Source: Actinoplanes sp. L3-i22 | Lineage (GTDB): Bacteria > Actinomycetota > Actinomycetes > Mycobacteriales > Micromonosporaceae | NCBI RefSeq assembly: GCF_019704555.1 | Contig: NZ_AP024745.1 | Coordinates: 2,600,001-2,664,000, forward strand | Direction of reading: 5' to 3' | Length of the DNA: 64,000 nt | Part shown: piece by piece, positions 26,414 through 34,934 of the stretch | Layout of the letters: each line of letters opens with the position of its first letter | How positions within the stretch are numbered: position 1 is the first letter of the stretch | The notes under the pieces: generated by a model | Database searches by the model: none | What the model was told of the DNA's origin: nothing | The model's input: the letters and a program-made list of their open reading frames with translations, nothing else | Translations under genes and position numbers: made by a program

Positions 26414-27199
26414 TCAGCCGATGCCGGCCGGCAGGGCGGGGCCCAGCAGCAGGCCGCCGTCGAGCACCAGCTCGGTCCCGGTCGCGAACGACGCCTCGGG
26501 CGAGGTGAGGTAGAGCAGCGCCGCGCTGACGTCGGCCGGGTCGCCGAGGCGGGGGATCGCGAACGGCGCCGGATCGTAGAAGTCCGAGATCGGCCGCTCG
26601 CCCGGCGCGGCCGGCTCGTGGATCAGCCTGGTCGAGATGACCCCGGGGTGGATGGCGTTGACCCGGATGTTGTCCCGGCCCAGTTCGAGGGCGGCGCTCA
26701 GGGTCAGACCCCGGATCGCCCACTTGCTGGCGACGTAGGAGGCGTAGAGGGCGGTGCCGCCGTACGCCATCGTCGAGCCGATGTTCACGATCACCCCGCC
26801 GCCGGCCCGCCGCATCGCCGGGGTGACGGCCCTGATCCCGAGGAACTGCCCGGTCACGTTGACGGTGAGCGCGCGTTCCCAGAGGCTCAGGTCGGTCGAC
26901 TCGATCGGGGCGGCCGGATTCTGCACGCCCGCGTTGTTGACCACGATCGTCAGCCCGCCGAAGGTTTGTTCGGTCGCGGCGACGGCGGCCGTCCAGTCCG
27001 CTTCGCGGGCCACGTCGAGCCGCACCGCGAGTGCGCGTCCGCCCAGCTCCGCGGCGATTTCCGTGGCCTTGCTCAGGCCGCCGGCGGTGCTGCCGATGAC
27101 GACGTTCGCGCCCTCGGCGTGGTAGGCCCGGACGTGGCTCTCGCCGAGTCCGCCGGTGCCGCCGGTGATCAGGGCGGTCTGGTTGGTGAAGCGTGGCAT
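26414..27199 (-). CDS. SDR-family oxidoreductase
   Basis: A 261-aa classical SDR from ATG 27199. Motifs: TGGTGGLGESH (cofactor), VVNNAG (NNAG), NIGSTMAYGG with the catalytic Ser, and YVASKWAIRG with Tyr and Lys. The C-terminal TGTELVLDGGLLLG is the usual SDR ending. The substrate is unknown; similar enzymes act on steroids or other alcohols. It heads a two-gene unit with the nitroreductase and faces a divergent TetR gene across a region with two near-identical operators. Confidence 0.86.
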   Translation of the reverse strand: MPRFTNQTALITGGTGGLGESHVRAYHAEGANVVIGSTAGGLSKATEIAAELGGRALAVRLDVAREADWTAAVAATEQTFGGLTIVVNNAGVQNPAAPIESTDLSLWERALTVNVTGQFLGIRAVTPAMRRAGGGVIVNIGSTMAYGGTALYASYVASKWAIRGLTLSAALELGRDNIRVNAIHPGVISTRLIHEPAAPGERPISDFYDPAPFAIPRLGDPADVSAALLYLTSPEASFATGTELVLDGGLLLGPALPAGIG

Positions 27200-27223
27200 G
27201 GCGAGTCCTTCGAGCGGTGGAGT

Positions 27224-27291
27224 GGTGAGCTGACCGGCTCACCTCGCCACCAAAGATACGAAGACAAGAGTGGTGAGTCAAGTGACTCACC
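27224..27291. promoter_or_regulatory. Two near-identical palindromic operators, probable TetR sites
   Basis: Site 1 (27224-27243) is GGTGAGC-6 nt-GCTCACC. Site 2 (27272-27291) is GGTGAGTCA-AG-TGACTCACC. Each is framed by the same flanks (GAGT before, TCGCCA after), so they are a duplicated element with centres 48 bp apart. They lie in the 116-nt gap between the divergent SDR and TetR genes, and site 2 is next to the TetR start. Probably bound by that TetR protein. Confidence 0.65.
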
Positions 27292-27315
27292 TCGCCATCC
27301 GGCATACTGGTGCCC

Positions 27316-27936
27316 ATGAGCACCGAGCCCTCGGCGTACCACCGGCGCGTCGCGGAAGAGAAGCGCGCGGCCATCATCGAGGCCGCCACCGGCCTGTTCC
27401 TGGCCGCCGGTTACGACGGCACCTCGCTCGCGAAGATCGCGGAGGCGGCCGGGGTCTCGAAGGCCACCCTGTTCAAGCAGTTCCCCACCAAGGCGGCGCT
27501 CTTCGACGCGATCGTGACCGGGTCCTGGCAGGTCGAGGCCGCCGACGGCCCGGAGCCGTCGGCCGGGGACCTGCGCTCCGGGCTGACCACCATCGGTCAC
27601 CGGTACGTCGAGCTGCTCACCCGCCCCGGCATGACCGCGCTGTTCCGCATCGTCATCGCCGAGCTGCCGCGCTTCCCGGAGCTGGGCGAGGCCCAGTTCA
27701 GCCGCGGCAAGATGCCGTACTTCGAGTCGGTCAGCCGCTACCTGGCCGCCGCCGCCGAGGCCGGCTCCGCGAAGGTCGGCGACCCCGACCTCGCCGCGAC
27801 CCAGTTCCTCGGGATGATCTCCAACTTCGTCTTCTGGCCCACCCTGCTGCTCACCGACTGGGCCCCCGCCCGCTCCGCGATCGACCAGGCCGTGGCCGAG
27901 GCGGTCACCACGATGACCGCCCGCTACGGAATCTGA
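27316..27936 (+). CDS. TetR-family repressor
   Basis: A 206-aa protein from ATG 27316 (GTG at 27310 is an alternative). The HTH is textbook TetR (KRAAIIEAATGLFLAAGYDGTSLAKIAEAAGVSKATLFKQF, then TKAALFDAIV). The C-terminal domain is helical (LFRIVIAELPRFPELGE), matching TetR_C of AefR-like regulators. It is divergent from the SDR-nitroreductase pair and next to two copies of a palindrome, so autoregulation and repression of that pair are likely. A 28-bp perfect palindrome follows its stop as terminator. Confidence 0.85.
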   Translation: MSTEPSAYHRRVAEEKRAAIIEAATGLFLAAGYDGTSLAKIAEAAGVSKATLFKQFPTKAALFDAIVTGSWQVEAADGPEPSAGDLRSGLTTIGHRYVELLTRPGMTALFRIVIAELPRFPELGEAQFSRGKMPYFESVSRYLAAAAEAGSAKVGDPDLAATQFLGMISNFVFWPTLLLTDWAPARSAIDQAVAEAVTTMTARYGI

Positions 27937-27949
27937 CCCGGCGCGCCGG

Positions 27950-27977
27950 GCCGCCCCGGGTCCGGACCCGGGGCGGC
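27950..27977 (+). terminator. Terminator, 28-bp perfect palindrome
   Basis: GCCGCCCCGGGTCC at 27950-27963 followed immediately by its exact complement to 27977. In RNA this forms a stem of about 12 bp with a 4-nt loop, 13 nt after the TetR stop codon. Confidence 0.65.
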
Positions 27978-28042
27978 AGTCGCCCGACGTCACCCGGTGG
28001 GGTCTCGCGGGTCGCCCCTGGCCGGGCGTTTCACTACGTACT

Positions 28043-28330
28043 GTGGACGACATGATCAAGGACGAGGCGCGCGGCGTGTTCCGCCGCTGCCTGCCCGTCC
28101 TCCTGGCGTTCCTGCTGGCCGTCGCCGGCGTGACGCCGGTCGCCCGGCCGGAGCCCGGCCGTGTCGTCCCCGCCGGGGAGCAGCACGAAGCCCGCACCGA
28201 GCCGGCCAGCGATTCCGCCGCCGACGACCAGCGGGCCGCGATCGTGGTCACCGACCGCGAGCAGGTCCTGACGGCGCAGCACACCGTTTCGGTCGGTGTC
28301 TCCCGCGCGCCGCCCGTCACCGCCGTTTAA
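28043..28330 (+). CDS. Small membrane or exported protein of unknown function
   Basis: A 95-aa protein starting at GTG 28043 or ATG 28052. It has a short basic N-terminus (EARGVFRR), one hydrophobic segment (CLPVLLAFLLAVAGVTPVA) and a polar, Glu/Ala-rich tail of about 60 residues, so it is either anchored by one helix or secreted. No family recognised. It precedes a 97-nt leader with several hairpins and another membrane protein gene on the same strand. Confidence 0.5.
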   Translation: MDDMIKDEARGVFRRCLPVLLAFLLAVAGVTPVARPEPGRVVPAGEQHEARTEPASDSAADDQRAAIVVTDREQVLTAQHTVSVGVSRAPPVTAV

Positions 28331-28343
28331 GCACGCATCGAAG

Positions 28344-28412
28344 GCGGACCATCCGCCGTACTTGCTCAGCGCGTCGACGGCCGGAGGCCGTCCGCCTCCG
28401 TTTCTCTCCCGT
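28344..28412 (+). promoter_or_regulatory. Structured leader with competing hairpins
   Basis: Between two membrane-protein genes, GGCGGA (28344-28349) pairs with TCCGCC (28353-28358), GACGGCC (28377-28383) pairs with GGCCGTC (28387-28393), and CGGAGGC (28383-28389) pairs with GCCTCCG (28395-28401). GGCGGAC (28344-28350) can also pair with GTCCGCC (28391-28397). Several of these exclude each other, as in an attenuator. No known riboswitch class was recognised. Confidence 0.35.
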
Positions 28413-28426
28413 AAGGACTCCCGACG

Positions 28427-29203
28427 GTGAACCTCCTGTCGCAGACACTGCTGACCGACTCGACGACCCTGGTGATCATCTGGATGATGCTGATGGTGGC
28501 CGCGCTTCCGGCCATGATGCTGCTGGCGAATCCGCAGTCGGTGCACCGCCCCGGCCAGCTGGCGATGGCCGCCGTCGACCTGCTGCGCGCCCACCTCGAG
28601 GCCCGCGAGCAGGCCCGGCGCGAGGCTGCGGCCGCGGTGCGGTTCGCCGGCCAGGCAAAGATCGCGGCGGTACGGGCGGAGCAGGCGCTCAGCCATCGGC
28701 AGCAACTCTGGCACGAGGCCGGACAGCACACCGGCGACACCTGGCTGAGCTGGCAGGCGGCCGAGCAGCGGGTGACCCGGGCCCGTACCGCGTCGGCGTT
28801 CACCGCGTCCCCGGCCGCGCAGGCGGCGGTCGAGTTCACCGACCGGGAACGTTTCCTGCACCGCAGCGTGCACGCGGCGGTGCGCCGAGGCGACCTGCCG
28901 GCCTCCGCGCTACCGGCCGCGATGGCCGCCCGGGACGGCTGGAACCCACGCCTGCACCCGGTCGACCAGGAGTTGGCCCTGCTCCGCGCGGTCGCCGAGC
29001 ACCGCCGGCACCGCCACCGCCAGGCCACCGCCGCCGAACACTCCGCCTGGCAGAACATCCTGCAAGCCACCGCGACCCGCGACCGTCTGCACACCGAAGC
29101 CCTCGCTGCCGCCCACCATGCCGCCCGGCACCCGCTACGCCCCGGCCGCGCACATCGGACCGTCCCGGCGCCCCGCCCGGCCTGGACCCATCAACCGGCC
29201 TGA
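28427..29203 (+). CDS. Membrane-anchored coiled-coil protein of unknown function
   Basis: A 258-aa protein from GTG 28427 with AAGGA 9 nt upstream. One membrane helix lies at about 14-34 (TTLVIIWMMLMVAALPAMMLLA), followed by a long helical, Ala/Arg/Glu/His-rich region likely to form coiled coil (about 45-130 and 180-240). The tail is basic and Pro-rich. No enzyme motif. Such single-pass helical proteins are common orphans in Micromonosporaceae; function unknown. Confidence 0.6.
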   Translation: MNLLSQTLLTDSTTLVIIWMMLMVAALPAMMLLANPQSVHRPGQLAMAAVDLLRAHLEAREQARREAAAAVRFAGQAKIAAVRAEQALSHRQQLWHEAGQHTGDTWLSWQAAEQRVTRARTASAFTASPAAQAAVEFTDRERFLHRSVHAAVRRGDLPASALPAAMAARDGWNPRLHPVDQELALLRAVAEHRRHRHRQATAAEHSAWQNILQATATRDRLHTEALAAAHHAARHPLRPGRAHRTVPAPRPAWTHQPA

Positions 29204-29289
29204 TCCGCTCCTCCCGACGACCGCGATCAACATCTTGATACGGTTCGATGTCGTCCGGCGGGGGTCCGGGCAGCATCGGGGGAGTAGCA

Positions 29290-31404
29290 GTGCGGCGGAT
29301 TTCCGCGTGGAGCATCATCCCGGTCGTGGCGGCCGCGATCATCGGCGTCGCCCCGCCGGCCCGGGCGGACGCCGACCCGTACGCCTTCACCTCGGCCGAC
29401 GTCGGTTTCATCGACGGCGCTGACACCGAGGGACGCCCGGACCGGATCGCGGCGATGGACGACTACCTCGGCGACAAGAAGCCGATCATCCGCCTCGACC
29501 TGCAATGGGACCAGGTCCAGCCGACCAGCGACGGCGCACCGAACTGGCAGCGGCTGGACCAGACCGTCGACGCCGCCTACGCCCGCGGCGTACGCGTGCT
29601 GCTGATCCTCGACTACACGCCGAGCTGGGCCAACGGCGGCAAGGAACCGAACTGGCTACCGGCCGACGACGAGACCTGGACGACGATCGTCCGGCAGACG
29701 GTGGCCCACTTCGGCCCCAAGGTGCAGGCGTACGAGATCTGGAACGAGCCGAACTACGTACGGTTCGCCAGCTACGGCGACAACAGCACCACGGCCCGGA
29801 TGCAGCGCTACTGGGAGCTGGTCGAGGCCGCCTACCCCGAGATCCACGCCGCCTGCCCCGGCTGTGCGGTGCTGGCCGGTGGCTCCGGCGGCGGTGACGC
29901 CTACGAGAAGGACGGCGTCATCTACAACGACAACGAGGCCATCGACTGGCTCGACTACGGATACCGCAGCGGCGGGGCCAGGTTCATGGACGCCGTCGCC
30001 TACCACCCGTATCCCGACTGGGGCGGCGGCAACCTCCCGTCGTACGCGCAGGATCCGTGCACCGGCACGGTCAACTGGTACCGCTACTGGTCCGGGTTCG
30101 GGCCGGACGACCCGACCTGCGGTGGCCTGGCCGCGCTGCGCGACGTGATGGTGCGCAACGGCGACGCGGACAAGAAGATCTGGGGCACCGAGTTCGGGTT
30201 CCCGACCCAGGGCTCGCGGCAGCCGCAGTCCGCGGAGCGGGTCCGGGACGCCCTCGAGGAGGGGGTGCGGATGTGGCGCTCACGCCCGTACACCGGACCG
30301 CTCTTCATCTATTCCTTCCAGGACACCGCGGCCGACAACGAACTGTGCGTGCGGAACCCGGCCGACGGCGAGTGCCACTTCGGCCTGCGGGACAGCGCCG
30401 GCCGGCCGAAGGAACCGATCTACAGCGACCTGCGCGCGGTGCTCGACGGCGAGAACTGGCTGCCCACGCTCGCCCCGGGCCGCTCCCTGTTCCGCGGCGC
30501 GGCACTGAAGTCCGCCAACGGTCAGTACACGCTCTGGATGCAGGCGGACGGCAACCTGGTTCTGTACGACCTGCGCGGCACTACCGCGAAAGCCGTCTGG
30601 GTGCAGGGCAGCCAAAAGGCCTACCGGCTCACCGACCAGCCGGACGGCAACCTGGTCCTCTACGACTACGCCGACCGTCCACTGTGGGCCACCGGCACCG
30701 AAGGCCGCGGCGCCTCGCCACTGCGCCTGGGCGACGACGGTGCGCTGGTGCTGCAACCGGCGAACCAGACCGAGCCGAGCTGGAACTCCAGCGACCTGTT
30801 CGCCAGCGGGGTCGAGACGTTCCAGGCGGGCAACGCCTGGACCAACTCGGTCTCCAGCACGGCGCCCGGCGGCGGCCTGCGCAACGTCGGCGGCATCACC
30901 GGCACGCTGACCGGCCCGGAACTGCTCAACGGGACCAGCCCGACCGGCGCGCACTCCGGCGGGCGGGTGCTGATGTACTCCGGCAAGGACACCAGCGCGA
31001 GCACGTCGTACGCGTACACCCGGGTCTTCGGTTTCGGCGACCTGCCGATCACCTCGACCACCCGGCTGTCCTACTGGATCTACCCGCAGAGCAGTACGAC
31101 CAGCTGGGGCCTGGCCACCGGCACCAACAGCTCGTGCGTCGCGATCGACCTGATCCTGGTCAACCCGGCCACCGGCGCCCGCACCAGCCTGCGCGACTCC
31201 GGCGCCAAGGACCAGCGCGGCAACCGGGCCCACCCGGCGTACCAGTGCGGCAAACTCACCCTCGACACCTGGAACCTGGTCAGCGTCCCCCTCGGCGCCG
31301 TCGCCGCCGGCAAGACGATCGCCCAGCTGGACATCGGTTACGACCAGGCCGCCGCGACCGGCGGCTACCGCGGCTACGTCGACGACATCCGCATCACCCG
31401 CTGA
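29290..31404 (+). CDS. Secreted glycoside hydrolase (clan A, GH39/GH5-like) with bulb-lectin-like module
   Basis: A 704-aa exported enzyme. GTG 29290 is preferred over 29248 because GGGGGAG lies just upstream and the signal peptide then begins directly (RRISAW, hydrophobic IIPVVAAAIIGVA, cleavage near ARA). The TIM-barrel domain (about 30-390) has the acid/base Glu153 in EIWNEPN and the likely nucleophile Glu301 in WGTEFGFP, both expected for a retaining clan A hydrolase. A bulb-type mannose-lectin-like repeat follows (QADGNLVLYD, QPDGNLVLYDYADRPLWATG), then a C-terminal beta-sandwich, possibly a carbohydrate-binding module. It should cut an extracellular polysaccharide; which one is unclear. 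Confidence 0.85.
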   Translation: MRRISAWSIIPVVAAAIIGVAPPARADADPYAFTSADVGFIDGADTEGRPDRIAAMDDYLGDKKPIIRLDLQWDQVQPTSDGAPNWQRLDQTVDAAYARGVRVLLILDYTPSWANGGKEPNWLPADDETWTTIVRQTVAHFGPKVQAYEIWNEPNYVRFASYGDNSTTARMQRYWELVEAAYPEIHAACPGCAVLAGGSGGGDAYEKDGVIYNDNEAIDWLDYGYRSGGARFMDAVAYHPYPDWGGGNLPSYAQDPCTGTVNWYRYWSGFGPDDPTCGGLAALRDVMVRNGDADKKIWGTEFGFPTQGSRQPQSAERVRDALEEGVRMWRSRPYTGPLFIYSFQDTAADNELCVRNPADGECHFGLRDSAGRPKEPIYSDLRAVLDGENWLPTLAPGRSLFRGAALKSANGQYTLWMQADGNLVLYDLRGTTAKAVWVQGSQKAYRLTDQPDGNLVLYDYADRPLWATGTEGRGASPLRLGDDGALVLQPANQTEPSWNSSDLFASGVETFQAGNAWTNSVSSTAPGGGLRNVGGITGTLTGPELLNGTSPTGAHSGGRVLMYSGKDTSASTSYAYTRVFGFGDLPITSTTRLSYWIYPQSSTTSWGLATGTNSSCVAIDLILVNPATGARTSLRDSGAKDQRGNRAHPAYQCGKLTLDTWNLVSVPLGAVAAGKTIAQLDIGYDQAAATGGYRGYVDDIRITR

Positions 31405-31536
31405 CCCCACCTCGGCTCGGCGAGCACGCAGGCCTGGGGTAGGGCCAGCTATACCCCACAGGTAGTGCAGCCTCACCCGGTTGTGCTACCTCCTGCGCCA
31501 TCGCGCTCCGAATGGTTCCTTCTCTAGCGTCGCCCT

Positions 31537-32409
31537 ATGCGATTCCCATCGACCACGACAACCGGTGCCGCCGAATCAGCACCGGGTTCCGGCCGCAAGA
31601 CCATTCGACTGCATTCGATTTCCGTCGTCGGGTCGCTGCTGGCGGCCGGCGCAGTTCTGGTGACAGCATTCGTGCTCGGTCCCGCCGCCCTCCTGAGACC
31701 CCATTTCGGGGCTTACAACAACGACGAGGTACGGCGGGACGCCATCGGCCGTGCTCTCGTCGAGTATTGGCGAAGCGGAGCCCCGGAGTTCCCCGCCCGC
31801 CTGACGACACTGGTCGACTACTGGTTCCAATGGCATGTGATCAAGGTGGTGATCAGCACGTTGCTGGTCATTGTCCTCACCCTGCTCAGCATCGCGCTGT
31901 GGCGGCGATACCTGCGGGTCCGGGCCGGGTACGCGGTGGTTGCCACGGCCGCGACGGTGTTGACGGTTCTCGCCGTGGGAGTGCTGTCGGTGAACATCCA
32001 GGTGGCGGTCGTACCGTTGATCGCCTTGCTGCCGCTGCTACCCGGTAGAACCGCCGACGGAAAGCTCGCACAGGTTTTGGGTGAGATGCGCGAAGGTCTG
32101 GCGGAATCGGCCGGCCCGCACGCCGGCTCCCCCGCGCTGACGGTATTGCTCGGCGAGGCGGAGCGATACCTGTGGGTCGGTGTGGCGATCTCCGCCCCGC
32201 TGATGGTGGCAACCGCCCTGGCGAGCGCCCATTTCTGGAAGCGGCGTTTCGCCGGTGACCCGAGCGCCACCCGCGTCAGATTCATGCACAGCACACTTGG
32301 TGTGATCACGGCCCTGACCGCAGGTCTGCTGCTGCTCCTGTCGGTGGCCGGCGCCCTCGCGGCGCGGGAACCCGCCACCTGGCTGCACGGCGTCATCGGT
32401 GCGAGCTGA
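31537..32409 (+). CDS. Multi-pass membrane protein of unknown function
   Basis: A 290-aa integral membrane protein with about five hydrophobic segments (near 27-48, 100-120, 127-155, 206-230 and 255-275). The first two are separated by a polar loop (NNDEVRRDAIGRALVEYWRSG), with a cytosolic or external loop around 160-200. The layout faintly resembles DUF1772-type four-helix proteins, but I cannot assign it firmly. It is convergent with the diguanylate cyclase gene 40 nt away. Confidence 0.6.
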   Translation: MRFPSTTTTGAAESAPGSGRKTIRLHSISVVGSLLAAGAVLVTAFVLGPAALLRPHFGAYNNDEVRRDAIGRALVEYWRSGAPEFPARLTTLVDYWFQWHVIKVVISTLLVIVLTLLSIALWRRYLRVRAGYAVVATAATVLTVLAVGVLSVNIQVAVVPLIALLPLLPGRTADGKLAQVLGEMREGLAESAGPHAGSPALTVLLGEAERYLWVGVAISAPLMVATALASAHFWKRRFAGDPSATRVRFMHSTLGVITALTAGLLLLLSVAGALAAREPATWLHGVIGAS

Positions 32410-32449
32410 CACCGCTCCGCCGCGCCGGACGCGGCTCACCTCCGACGGG

Positions 32450-33898
32450 TCAGGACGCCGTCGGCGCAGCGTGCCGGCGCCGTCCCCGGTTGTGCCGTTT
32501 GACCTCGTACATCCTGGTGTCGGCGGCGGCCATCAGATCGTCCGCGCCGGTTTCCGGACCGCCCGTCGCGACGCCGACGCTGGCGCCGATGGTCACGAGC
32601 CGGCCCGGCAGGGCGAAGGGCAGTCCCATGTCCGCCATGAGCTGCCCGGCCCGGGTTCGGGCGTCCGCCGCGTCGGTGACCCCGGGCAGGATCGCGGCGA
32701 ATTCGTCTCCGCCGAGCCGGCCCAGCAGGTCCTGATCGCGCAGGCCGGCCCGCAGCCGTTGGGCGGCGGCCACCAGGAGCGCGTCGCCGGCGGCGTGGCC
32801 GTGACCGTCGTTGACCGCCTTGAAGCCGTCCAAGTCGATGAAGAACAGCGCCACGACCTGCCCGGCGGCAGCGTCCCGGAGCGCCGTCTCCAGCACCCGC
32901 AGCACCTCCGCGCGGTTCGGCAGGCCGGTCAGTGGATCGTGTGCCGCCGCGTGGGCGAGCCGGGCCTGCTGGGCTCGCCGGTCGCTGATGTCGCGCTGGT
33001 TCGAGACGATGCCACGTACGGCCGGATGGTCGAGGGCGTTGCGCAGGGTGACCTCGTGCCAGTGCCAGGTGCCGTCGCGGTGCGCGACCCGCAGTTCGAG
33101 GCGCCCCTGGCTGTCGGCGCCGGCGTCGGCGACGTCGGCCAGGGCGGCGCGGGCCCGCTCCTGGTCGTCCGGGTGGAACAGATCGAGATAGGCGGTGTGC
33201 AGCAGGTCGTCGGCGTCCCAGCCGCTGACCCGGCGCACGGCGGCGCTGACGTGGGTGAGCCGGCCACCGGCGTCGATCACGGCCACCACGTCCGAGGAGT
33301 CCTGCACCAGTGCCCGGTATCGTTCCTCGGTGCGTTCCAGGGCGAGCCCGGCCCGCTCGGCCCGGGCCGCGCTGAGCCCGAGATTGCTCAGTCCGAAACC
33401 ACCCAGGAGCAGGAGGATGGCGGCGGCGCCGTGCGAGTGGGCCGGGGCCACCACCGACGGTACGACGCCGAGTTGGACGGCGACCTGGATCGCCACGGTC
33501 GCCAGTACCGTGATCACGGTTGCCGGGCGCCAGGCGCGGGAGCCGCTCCAGCCGATGTGCGGGGTGCCGATCAGGATCACGGCCGCGGGCAACAGGAAGC
33601 CCCAGCCGGCCAGGGCCAGCACCACGCCGAGCAGCGCGGTGGCGCACACCAGCCGAAGTACGACTCGGTTGTGCAGATGGCCGCCGCCGAGCCGACGCTG
33701 GAACCGCTCACTGCCGGACGCGCCGAACAGGGTGGCCAGGGTGGCCACCGGCAGCGGCGATCCGAGGATCGCACCGTGCCGTTCGCCCCACACCGCCAGC
33801 GCCCAGACCGTGAGGAACAGGAGCGGCGCGCCCACCCAGAGCGGGACGACGTCGGTCGTCGGAATCGCGCCGAGTGCCCGCGGCCGCGCATGCGTCAC
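32450..33898 (-). CDS. Membrane-bound PAS-GGDEF diguanylate cyclase
   Basis: A 482-aa signalling enzyme. Residues about 15-165 contain five to six membrane segments, about 180-310 a PAS domain with PAC-like end (YRALVQDSSDVVAVIDAGGRLTHVS; WHEVTLRN), and about 320-475 a GGDEF domain. The active-site RLGGDEFAAIL is intact and the DGFKAVNDGHGHAAGD nucleotide motif is conserved, so it should make cyclic di-GMP from two GTP. No EAL domain is fused. The sensed signal is unknown. In actinomycetes cyclic di-GMP controls development through BldD, which gives a plausible but unproven role. Confidence 0.9.
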   Translation of the reverse strand: MTHARPRALGAIPTTDVVPLWVGAPLLFLTVWALAVWGERHGAILGSPLPVATLATLFGASGSERFQRRLGGGHLHNRVVLRLVCATALLGVVLALAGWGFLLPAAVILIGTPHIGWSGSRAWRPATVITVLATVAIQVAVQLGVVPSVVAPAHSHGAAAILLLLGGFGLSNLGLSAARAERAGLALERTEERYRALVQDSSDVVAVIDAGGRLTHVSAAVRRVSGWDADDLLHTAYLDLFHPDDQERARAALADVADAGADSQGRLELRVAHRDGTWHWHEVTLRNALDHPAVRGIVSNQRDISDRRAQQARLAHAAAHDPLTGLPNRAEVLRVLETALRDAAAGQVVALFFIDLDGFKAVNDGHGHAAGDALLVAAAQRLRAGLRDQDLLGRLGGDEFAAILPGVTDAADARTRAGQLMADMGLPFALPGRLVTIGASVGVATGGPETGADDLMAAADTRMYEVKRHNRGRRRHAAPTAS

Positions 33899-34036
33899 GT
33901 CGCTCCTTCGCCACCGGGACCGGTCACGCCAGTTATCGGATGGCCGGAGCCGGATCTGAGGAGATGGGTCAGCGGCAGGTAGAAGTCAACGGCCGGTCGC
34001 CGGCAGCCCGGCCGTTCGTCCTGGCGACCGCGATCG

Positions 34037-34292
34037 CTACCTGAGCCCGGCGGTGATGACTTCCACGGAAGCCTTGAATGCCTCGATCGCCTCCGCCCGG
34101 TACTGCGGCTTCTTGTCCCGTCAACGTTTTGTCCAGTGCGTCAAAGACCGCGCTGAGTTCGGCCTCCGTGGCTCGTTGGACAGTGGACACTGCCGGCGAC
34201 GGCGGCGTCGACTCACCGTTCCCGGGGTCGGCGGGCGAGTCGCAGCCCGCCAGAAGGATCATGACGACTGCGCCGGTCACCATTCGTCTCAT
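34037..34292 (-). pseudogene. Lipoprotein gene with apparent frameshift
   Basis: From ATG 34292 the frame gives a lipoprotein signal (MRRMVTGAVVMILLAGC) and a Ser/Pro linker, then AELSAVFDALDKTLT. From about 34125 the natural-looking continuation moves to another frame (KKPQYRAEAIEAFKASVEV, ending ITAGLR and TAG at 34037-34039), while the original frame runs on to 33969 as low-complexity sequence. A one-base indel near 34115-34130, real or a sequencing error, would explain this. The ATG overlaps the stop of the upstream open frame as TGATG, suggesting former translational coupling. Confidence 0.5.
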
Positions 34293-34495
34293 CAGCGGGT
34301 CTGCTCCGTCTCGTAGTCGGGACCGTTCGGGTCGTCGTCGCCGGGGGTCGTGTCGCTGACGTCCGAGGACGCACCAGGAACGTGCACCTGCCGGCCGCTG
34401 CGGTCGGTGTCCCCGGCCCAGTCTTGGTACACGCCGATGACGATCGGCACTGACGACGTGAGTCGCAAGAGCGGAGGTAGAGCCGGAATCGGTGA
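34292..34495 (-). pseudogene. Remnant open frame coupled to the lipoprotein gene
   Basis: An open frame after an in-frame stop (34496-34498) encodes about 67 residues: SPIPALPPLLRL, TSSVPIVIGVYQDWAGDTD, then an acidic, Pro-rich tail ending YETEQTR. It has no good start codon and no RBS, yet its composition is protein-like and its TGA shares one base with the lipoprotein ATG. It is probably the truncated end of a larger gene whose upstream part was lost where the accessory region begins. Function unknown. Confidence 0.3.
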
Positions 34496-34664
34496 TCAGG
34501 TTTCGCTCGGCTCCGGACCCCATCAGGCTGTGGCGATCCCGAACCCGATGTGCTGCCGCAGGCTTGATCCGGACGATCCGGCGGTCGGTCACGGAGCGGA
34601 TCAAGGAGACGCAGAGGCCTATCAGCAGATGAGTCTGCGGCCGACCTATGCCCCGAAAACCAAA

Positions 34665-34825
34665 ACGGTGCGTGCTGATGTCGATCTCAGCACACACCGT
34701 AGGGATTTGGTACGTGTCCGGAGATCGACACAGACCAATGCCCTACCGATCCTATCTATAACTATCTCACTGTAGTAGGGATCCGGGAACGCCGTCCGAG
34801 TGGGTTCACTCGGACGGCGTTTTCG
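34665..34825 (+). ncRNA. Candidate structured RNA ending in a rho-independent terminator
   Basis: Three strong structures follow one another. Hairpin 1: 34665-34678 pairs with 34687-34700 (13 of 14 bp, 8-nt loop). Hairpin 2: GTAGGG, TTGGT and GTGTC (34699-34718) pair in order with GACAC, ACCAA and CCCTAC (34727-34746), with two symmetric 2x2 internal loops and an 8-nt loop. The two loops share the self-complementary GATC and could kiss. An AT-rich linker with a second GTAGGG (34775-34780), able to compete for CCCTAC, leads to a perfect 14-bp terminator with TTTT. No protein frame fits. Orientation is inferred from the T-run. It matches no RNA family I recognise. Confidence 0.5.
34788..34821 (+). 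terminator. Rho-independent terminator
   Basis: AACGCCGTCCGAGT (34788-34801) and its perfect complement (34808-34821) flank a 6-nt loop; the plus strand continues TTCG so that four T residues follow the stem. One of the best intrinsic terminators in the window, with no protein gene ending upstream of it, which supports a non-coding transcript. Confidence 0.8.
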
Positions 34826-34934
34826 TATGGCCTCTGTGAACTCAAGTGGAAGAGTACGGCCAGGGCTGGCGGGGAGCTGGGGCGACAGGGCCAGCGGGGA
34901 AGCGAGAACGCGGATTGTCGTCGCTGATACTCGA

